In this document: one piece after another, positions 41,341 to 45,686 of the stretch
Position numbering within the stretch: the first letter of the stretch is position 1
Layout of the letters: every line of letters begins with the position of its first letter
Source: a bacterium
Lineage (GTDB): Bacteria; Electryoneota; RPQS01
Reading direction: 5' to 3'
Length of the DNA: 45,686 nucleotides
Assembly (NCBI GenBank): GCA_013360195.1
Contig: JABWCQ010000018.1
Span: forward strand, 1-45,686
Program-made: the position numbers and the translations under genes
Notes under the pieces: generated by a model
Databases searched by the model: none
The model's input: the letters and a program-made list of their open reading frames with translations, nothing else
What the model was told of the DNA's origin: nothing

Positions 41341-41913
41341 ATGTTGGGGAGAAAATTAGCGCTTGCACTGAGTTTAGCAGTTTGCGTCGTTGCACTTATT
41401 GCCACGTATGCATTCGGCGCAGACGATGCAAAGCAGGCACAAGTTGAACGCGGCCGGCATTTGGTGATGACCTCGGGCTGCACCGACTGCCACACACCGT
41501 GGAAGATGGGTCCGAATGGACCGGAACCGGATTGGGAGAGAAATCTCTCCGGACATCCGCAGGACTTGCAGATGCCGCCGGCGCCGCCGCCGCAGGGTCC
41601 GTGGCTGGGTTCCTATTCGTCGACGTTCACGGCCTGGTCGGGACCATGGGGAGTGAGTTTTACGGCGAACATCACTCCGGACAAGGAAACGGGAATCGGT
41701 GAATGGACGGAAGAAAACTTCGTGCAGTCCATTCGCAGCGGCAAGCACATGGGCAAGGGTCGTGCGATTCTGCCGCCCATGCCTTATCCGGTTTACAACA
41801 ATATGCCGGACGAGGACCTGAAGGCCATTTATGCTTATTTGATGTCTATCCCGCCGATTAAGAACAAGGTACCTGAGCCAGTGGCTCCACCTGCTTCTCC
41901 GGCCGGAAAGTAA
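41341..41913 (+). CDS. exported monoheme cytochrome c
   Basis: The ATG at 41341 follows AGGAG and gives a signal peptide (MLGRKLALALSLAVCVVALIATYAFG); the in-frame start at 41317 is too early. 190 residues with one heme site C47-C50-H51 in 'SGCTDCHTPW'. A Pro-rich middle ('MPPAPPPQGPWLG') precedes 'LPPMPYPVYNNMPDEDLKAIYAYLMSIPPIKN', a region typical of c-type cytochromes that supplies a Met ligand candidate. It is probably cotranscribed with the diheme protein, forming a short periplasmic electron-transfer pair, and followed by a strong terminator. Confidence 0.93.
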   Translation: MLGRKLALALSLAVCVVALIATYAFGADDAKQAQVERGRHLVMTSGCTDCHTPWKMGPNGPEPDWERNLSGHPQDLQMPPAPPPQGPWLGSYSSTFTAWSGPWGVSFTANITPDKETGIGEWTEENFVQSIRSGKHMGKGRAILPPMPYPVYNNMPDEDLKAIYAYLMSIPPIKNKVPEPVAPPASPAGK

Positions 41914-41933
41914 CATAAATTTAAGTACTTCGG

Positions 41934-41971
41934 AAGACCAACTCGACTCGGTTGAGTTGGTCTTTCTTTTC
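41934..41971 (+). terminator. rho-independent terminator of the cytochrome operon
   Basis: A perfect 11-bp stem, AAGACCAACTC (41934-41944) and GAGTTGGTCTT (41954-41964), with a 9-base loop, followed by TCTTTT. Confidence 0.9.
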
Positions 41972-42019
41972 CCGTATCTTTAAGTTTGCCGCCACAATTG
42001 TTAGAGCCTTGAAATTCCC

Positions 42020-43252
42020 GTGCGGATGACCGTTATTGTTAGCAGATACGAACAATCAGGCAGAAACACTATTTTGAAGCGCCGTTTTCGAATTGAGCCC
42101 TGGCTAATTTTCCTCACTATGCTTCCAGTGACGGGCGTGGTTCCAATCCTCAAGACGTTCGTTATGGACGGTTTTGCAGTGTCGGAATTCTGGACGCATG
42201 TCTTCTTTGCCGCGAACATGCTGGCTGCATTTCTGTTTGCTCCGATAGCCGGCAGCATAGCCGATCGTTTCGGGAAACCGCAGGTGTTTCTGGCGATTGC
42301 CGCTGCACTGGACGGAGTGTGTTTCCTGCTCATGCCGCACATGCCGGACTTCGCATCACTGATGGCGCTTAGATTCATCGAAGGAGCGTTTCACATCGCG
42401 GCTTTGTCCCTGTTGCTTGCAATAGCCGGAGCGGAGCAGACGAATCGCAGCGCGGCAATGGGTATCGTTGGAGCTGCAATTACATTTGGTGTCGCATTAG
42501 GTTCGCCGATTGGCGGATACCTCGGTTCCATTTCACCGCTGTACTCGCTTTCATTGGGCGGCGTGCTGATGCTGATCGTGGCAGTCGCGTCGCTGGTGCT
42601 GTATGTGCCAAAGACCGGGCTATCGAGGCGGCAGCCGCTGGGTGAAATCCTCAAGCTTCTTGTCAGGGCACCGCGTCTGCGACTTCCCTATCTGTTCGCC
42701 TTTCTGGACCGTTTCACTGTCGGCTTTTTTGTCGCGTCGTTTCCCATTCTGGCCGCGACTGCCTATGATTTTTCGCCGGGTCAAATTGGCGGTCACATTG
42801 CAGCATTCATGCTGACGATGGGGCTGCTCTGTCCGTTTGTCGTCAAACTCTCCAAGAAGATGTCGCAGACGCAAATGCTGTTATGGGGCTCATTGGTGTA
42901 CGGGATTTTCTTCGCAACCTCGGGCTTCGTCAGTCCGCCGACGCTGATGGTGTGGATGTTTGTGCTCGGTGCAGCATCGGCAGTCATGTTCATCCCTACT
43001 TTGCAGCTCTCGGCTGACCATGCTCCGGATGGGCACGTTGGAACGTCCATGGGCGGTTTTACGTCGGCTGGTGCGCTGGGATTTCTGACCGGTCCATTGG
43101 TGTCGGGCGCACTTTTTTCACTGCTGTCTCACTGGTTTTCGTCCACACTTTCCTACGGGCTGGTGCTGCTTTTCGCAGGCACACTTGAATCCGTGCTGGC
43201 GGCCTATCTGCTGGTTAGAGGCTATGCGACGGAGAAGACGGCCTCGTTTTAA
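42020..43252 (+). CDS. MFS transporter
   Basis: 410 residues, about 12 transmembrane helices. The loop 2-3 motif 'GSIADRFGKPQVFLA' and 'RFIEGAFHIAALSLLLAIAG' are typical of the major facilitator superfamily, multidrug-type branch. Substrate unknown. The start is uncertain: GTG at 42020 and ATG at 42026 lack a good ribosome site, and a TTG near 42074 would begin right before the basic 'KRRFRIEPW' segment. It is separated from the cytochrome genes by a terminator, so it has its own promoter, which was not identified. Confidence 0.88.
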   Translation: MRMTVIVSRYEQSGRNTILKRRFRIEPWLIFLTMLPVTGVVPILKTFVMDGFAVSEFWTHVFFAANMLAAFLFAPIAGSIADRFGKPQVFLAIAAALDGVCFLLMPHMPDFASLMALRFIEGAFHIAALSLLLAIAGAEQTNRSAAMGIVGAAITFGVALGSPIGGYLGSISPLYSLSLGGVLMLIVAVASLVLYVPKTGLSRRQPLGEILKLLVRAPRLRLPYLFAFLDRFTVGFFVASFPILAATAYDFSPGQIGGHIAAFMLTMGLLCPFVVKLSKKMSQTQMLLWGSLVYGIFFATSGFVSPPTLMVWMFVLGAASAVMFIPTLQLSADHAPDGHVGTSMGGFTSAGALGFLTGPLVSGALFSLLSHWFSSTLSYGLVLLFAGTLESVLAAYLLVRGYATEKTASF

Positions 43253-43372
43253 GGTGCCTGAAGTTTCCATTCTGCCACATTGGTTGCTGTGAAAGTGCTA
43301 ACTCCCTATGTTTTAGGGGTGTCTGCGGAGGCTCATTCCATGGCTAACTTCAGGAAATTGAGTAGCTTTGAG

Positions 43373-43401
43373 TTGACTTTTCAAGTGATATGTTCTAAAT
43401 T
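43373..43401 (+). promoter_or_regulatory. sigma70-type promoter of the Fn3-T9SS gene
   Basis: TTGACT (43373-43378) and TAAATT (43396-43401) with a 17-base spacer. The start would be near 43408, about 39 bases before the ATG at 43447, with AGGAG at 43436-43440. Confidence 0.62.
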
Positions 43402-43446
43402 ATCGCATTATCCTCATAACATGACTCGACAACACAGGAGTTCGTG

Positions 43447-45648
43447 ATGCGCTTTAGATTTGCTTTGTTATTGATTTGTTTGATGTTGGGGGCATCGGCT
43501 GTGCACGCTCAGTTCAATGCCATTCTCATCAACGCTACACAGCCTTTGACGCTTGCATGTGGGAGCGGCGACCCCGTACCTGACGGCGTTACCGTCCAGA
43601 TTTTCTGGGATTCGCTTGCCAACGGCGCCACGGCAGATGACCGTCAGCCGCAGGAAGGCCCGGGTTTCTTGCAGGTGAACTTTAATCAATTTCAGCTGAA
43701 TGGAACTGAGGTCCTCGAAGTTCCGGGCGGATTTTACACAGACCCGGCATTTACGATGGCTACGGGTATTCCGACACCGGGCGTTAACGGACATCCGGTT
43801 TACTGGCTGCGCTTGTGCTTGGACGCTCAAGGAATTTATTGGCAGAGCGACACGTTCCGCGTAGAGAGCGGATTGAACGAGTACTACTTCGGCACGGGTG
43901 ACGGTGAAATTCCGTTCACCTGCCATGTCGGACAGTGCGCGGGCTGCCCGACTCCCAGCGCGGTTACCAATATCACTGCTTCGCAGTCATTTTGTGACTC
44001 AATCGTCGTTGATTGGGAGCACGACCTGAATAACATCGCCGGCTACCGTGTGCTTATTGACGGTGAATTGCCTTATCATTACATTCCGGGCCCGGCAAAC
44101 TCGCGTTTCGTGGACACCCAGAGCGTGGGCGGACAGGATCATGTGTATCGTGTGCGCGCCTATCGCATTTGCGGAACAGGTCAGGATGCCGATACCGCAT
44201 TTTCAACGGCAGTTGAAGTAACCGGTCGCAAGACGGTCGGCGCTCCGACACCGCAGAACGTCACGGCATCGGATGATCAGTGCGGTCGTGTGGAAGTGAA
44301 CTGGTCGGTGAACACTGTGCTTGGTTTGGACTCTTTCAGAATTTACCGTGGAACGCCGCCGGTGCATATCGGCTCGGCCAATCGCGGTAATGCCGGTCAA
44401 CTTCGTCAATTCTTCGACAACGCGCCGCTTGCCGGAGTGCAGCCCTATCAGGTTCGTCCGTGGTCGGCATCGTGCGGCGAAGGCACGGGGGTTTCGGATA
44501 ACGGCGCTTCCGGCGCTGCACCAACGTGTCAGGTGACCAATGTCGTCGCATCTGATGATGACTGCGATGAAGTGTGCGTAACTTGGAGCGCAACCTGCAC
44601 CGATGCAGACAGCTTCCAGATTCTGCGCAACACGACGGTTATCGGCGTTGTTACAGCAACCGGCGGACCGAACTATTCGTTCTGCCATGCGCCGCCGGTG
44701 GGATTGGTGGGTGGATATCAGATTCGGCCGTTGAATGATTGCGGCACTGGTACTCTCTTCCCGACGACACCGGAACAAGGTATTCGTCAAGGCGCGCCGG
44801 GACAAGTCACCGGTATCGCTGCATCCGACACACTTTGTGATCGCGTGCGTGTGACGTGGACGGACCTCGCCGCTGCTGATCAGTATGAAGTTCGCCGTAC
44901 GCCGGGCGGAACACTTGCTACCGTTGCCGGTGATGTGAATACGTATGACGATTTGACCGCAGTTGCCGGACAAGCATATTCGTACACCGTTGTCGCGTTG
45001 AACGAGTGCGGAACGGGTGCGAATGCGAACGGAAACCAGGGCACACGCCGCGCACCGGGAACGGGTACGGCGACGTTTACGCTTGTGACAGCCGGTCCGC
45101 CGAACTGGACTTACACGATGGATGTAACGAGCGGCTGTTTGAATACCGTTGTGATTCGCGACTTCTGCGAAGGCACGACGGCAACCGCTCCCACGGGCTG
45201 GACCGTTGAAGTGGATGACGACTCGATTATCTTCTCGTCTACAACCGCAGTCGGCGCGCAGGATGCTCCGGTGACGGGCTTCGTGCTCTCTCATCCGACC
45301 TGCGACGGTAACGGCCGTTGGAACATCGGTGACTCCGGTGGTTCCATTCGCGGTCCGCTGCCGGTGGGTGAGCACGCTGAAATCCCGACCGAATACAACG
45401 TGAAGGTGTTCCCGAATCCGTTCAACCCGCAGACGAATTTCCGTATGGCGATTCCGCAGGCTGCTGAAACCCGCATTCTGGTCTTCAACCTTACGGGTCA
45501 GCTCGTGCGCGAGATGAACCTCGGCCGTATGCAGGCCGGTTATCACACCGTGCAATTCGGCGGCAGCGAACTGCCTTCCGGAATGTATTTCGCCCGCGTC
45601 CAAGCCGGTAACTTCCACAGCACACACAAGCTGATGCTGCTGAAATAA
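43447..45648 (+). CDS. secreted Fn3-repeat protein with T9SS sorting domain
   Basis: 733 residues. The ATG at 43447 is preferred over a GTG three bases upstream because AGGAG is then six bases away. Signal peptide MRFRFALLLICLMLGASAVHA. An N-terminal domain (about 25-155) of unknown family contains 'WDSLANGATADDRQPQEGPG'. Four Fn3-like domains follow, each with a Cys in the first strand ('FCDSIVVDW', 'QCGRVEVNW', 'DCDEVCVTW', 'LCDRVRVTW') and one near the end ('ICGTG', 'SCGEGTG', 'DCGTG', 'ECGTG'), suggesting one conserved disulfide per domain. A further module follows, then a complete T9SS type A tail ('KVFPNPFNPQTNF' to 'KLMLLK'). Probably a surface-bound protein; ligand unknown. Confidence 0.9.
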   Translation: MRFRFALLLICLMLGASAVHAQFNAILINATQPLTLACGSGDPVPDGVTVQIFWDSLANGATADDRQPQEGPGFLQVNFNQFQLNGTEVLEVPGGFYTDPAFTMATGIPTPGVNGHPVYWLRLCLDAQGIYWQSDTFRVESGLNEYYFGTGDGEIPFTCHVGQCAGCPTPSAVTNITASQSFCDSIVVDWEHDLNNIAGYRVLIDGELPYHYIPGPANSRFVDTQSVGGQDHVYRVRAYRICGTGQDADTAFSTAVEVTGRKTVGAPTPQNVTASDDQCGRVEVNWSVNTVLGLDSFRIYRGTPPVHIGSANRGNAGQLRQFFDNAPLAGVQPYQVRPWSASCGEGTGVSDNGASGAAPTCQVTNVVASDDDCDEVCVTWSATCTDADSFQILRNTTVIGVVTATGGPNYSFCHAPPVGLVGGYQIRPLNDCGTGTLFPTTPEQGIRQGAPGQVTGIAASDTLCDRVRVTWTDLAAADQYEVRRTPGGTLATVAGDVNTYDDLTAVAGQAYSYTVVALNECGTGANANGNQGTRRAPGTGTATFTLVTAGPPNWTYTMDVTSGCLNTVVIRDFCEGTTATAPTGWTVEVDDDSIIFSSTTAVGAQDAPVTGFVLSHPTCDGNGRWNIGDSGGSIRGPLPVGEHAEIPTEYNVKVFPNPFNPQTNFRMAIPQAAETRILVFNLTGQLVREMNLGRMQAGYHTVQFGGSELPSGMYFARVQAGNFHSTHKLMLLK

Positions 45649-45686
45649 CCGTCGTTAGCTTTTGTAACTCAAGCGGGGCGAACCAT

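Noticed and set aside
44203-45627. Long open frame of 474 codons on the strand opposite the Fn3-T9SS gene
   Set aside because: It mirrors the real gene, is Arg/Cys/His-rich without domain signatures, and has no ribosome site or promoter. The plus-strand protein has a signal peptide, repeats and a T9SS tail.
1-45686. Mobile elements, prophage, CRISPR array, att sites or replication origin
   Set aside because: No transposase, integrase or Cas motif, no regularly spaced short repeats, and no cluster of DnaA boxes or tRNA-flanking direct repeats were seen.

Overview
The window looks like chromosomal DNA from an uncultured member of the FCB (Fibrobacterota-Chlorobiota-Bacteroidota) superphylum. 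The best marker is a set of four large secreted proteins, three complete and one cut by the window edge, that have or begin the type IX secretion (T9SS) type A C-terminal sorting domain (a 'PNPFN' motif, then a short beta-sandwich; the complete ones end in 'LLK' or 'FLK'). Other marks are many Fn3 and DUF4397 surface repeats, lipoproteins, sigma70-like promoters (TTGACA-17-TATATT type) and GC-rich intrinsic terminators. No T9SS machinery, rRNA, tRNA, CRISPR array, transposase or phage gene was recognised. Taxonomy below superphylum cannot be decided from the sequence alone.

Layout. 0-2 kb (minus): a small secreted Cys-rich protein followed by a beta-helix T9SS cargo protein that runs off the left edge. 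2.1-5.7 kb (minus): a tightly overlapping three-gene operon of a large unknown protein with a possible GNAT-like part, an MFS exporter and an apparently orphan DarT-like (DUF4433) ADP-ribosyltransferase. 5.8-6.1 kb: a histone H1-like Lys/Ala-rich DNA-binding protein with its own terminator. 6.6-10.2 kb (minus): polA followed by two small membrane proteins. 10.3-12.1 kb (plus): DUF3467 protein and an Fn3 lipoprotein. 12.2-15.6 kb (minus): a BadF/N-acetylglucosamine-kinase-type kinase, then a separate block of a PH-like membrane protein, mutY and an exported GyrI-like protein. 15.8-20.6 kb (plus): two translationally coupled exported proteins, an unknown protein, a GT2 glycosyltransferase, dCMP deaminase and a vanadium-haloperoxidase/PAP2-like lipoprotein. 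21-27.4 kb: one 2146-residue T9SS cargo protein built from about 2.4-kb internal repeats. 27.5-31.9 kb (minus): a beta-CASP metallo-beta-lactamase RNase-like protein, a six-repeat DUF4397 lipoprotein, a fasciclin protein and a DUF378 membrane protein. 32-34.3 kb (plus): an XRE-cupin regulator and a DUF438/hemerythrin/PAS sensor-like protein. 34.4-36.6 kb (minus): a second small-secreted-protein plus beta-helix cassette. 36.7-39.6 kb (minus): ogt, alkA and an HtrA protease. 40.2-43.3 kb (plus): a diheme and a monoheme cytochrome c, then an MFS transporter. 43.4-45.6 kb (plus): a T9SS cargo protein with four Cys-paired Fn3 domains.

How the parts fit. Housekeeping DNA metabolism (polA, mutY, alkA, ogt, dCMP deaminase) is interleaved with a large investment in exported proteins. 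Three points deserve most attention: the paralogous two-gene secreted cassettes at both ends of the window, which are visibly AT-richer than polA; the DarT-like enzyme with no recognisable DarG antitoxin beside it; and the giant repeat protein whose two long units are nearly collinear. The divergent DUF378-fasciclin / XRE-cupin locus with a palindrome between the genes is a plausible small regulatory module. All functions are inferred from recognisable motifs by eye; no database search was run.
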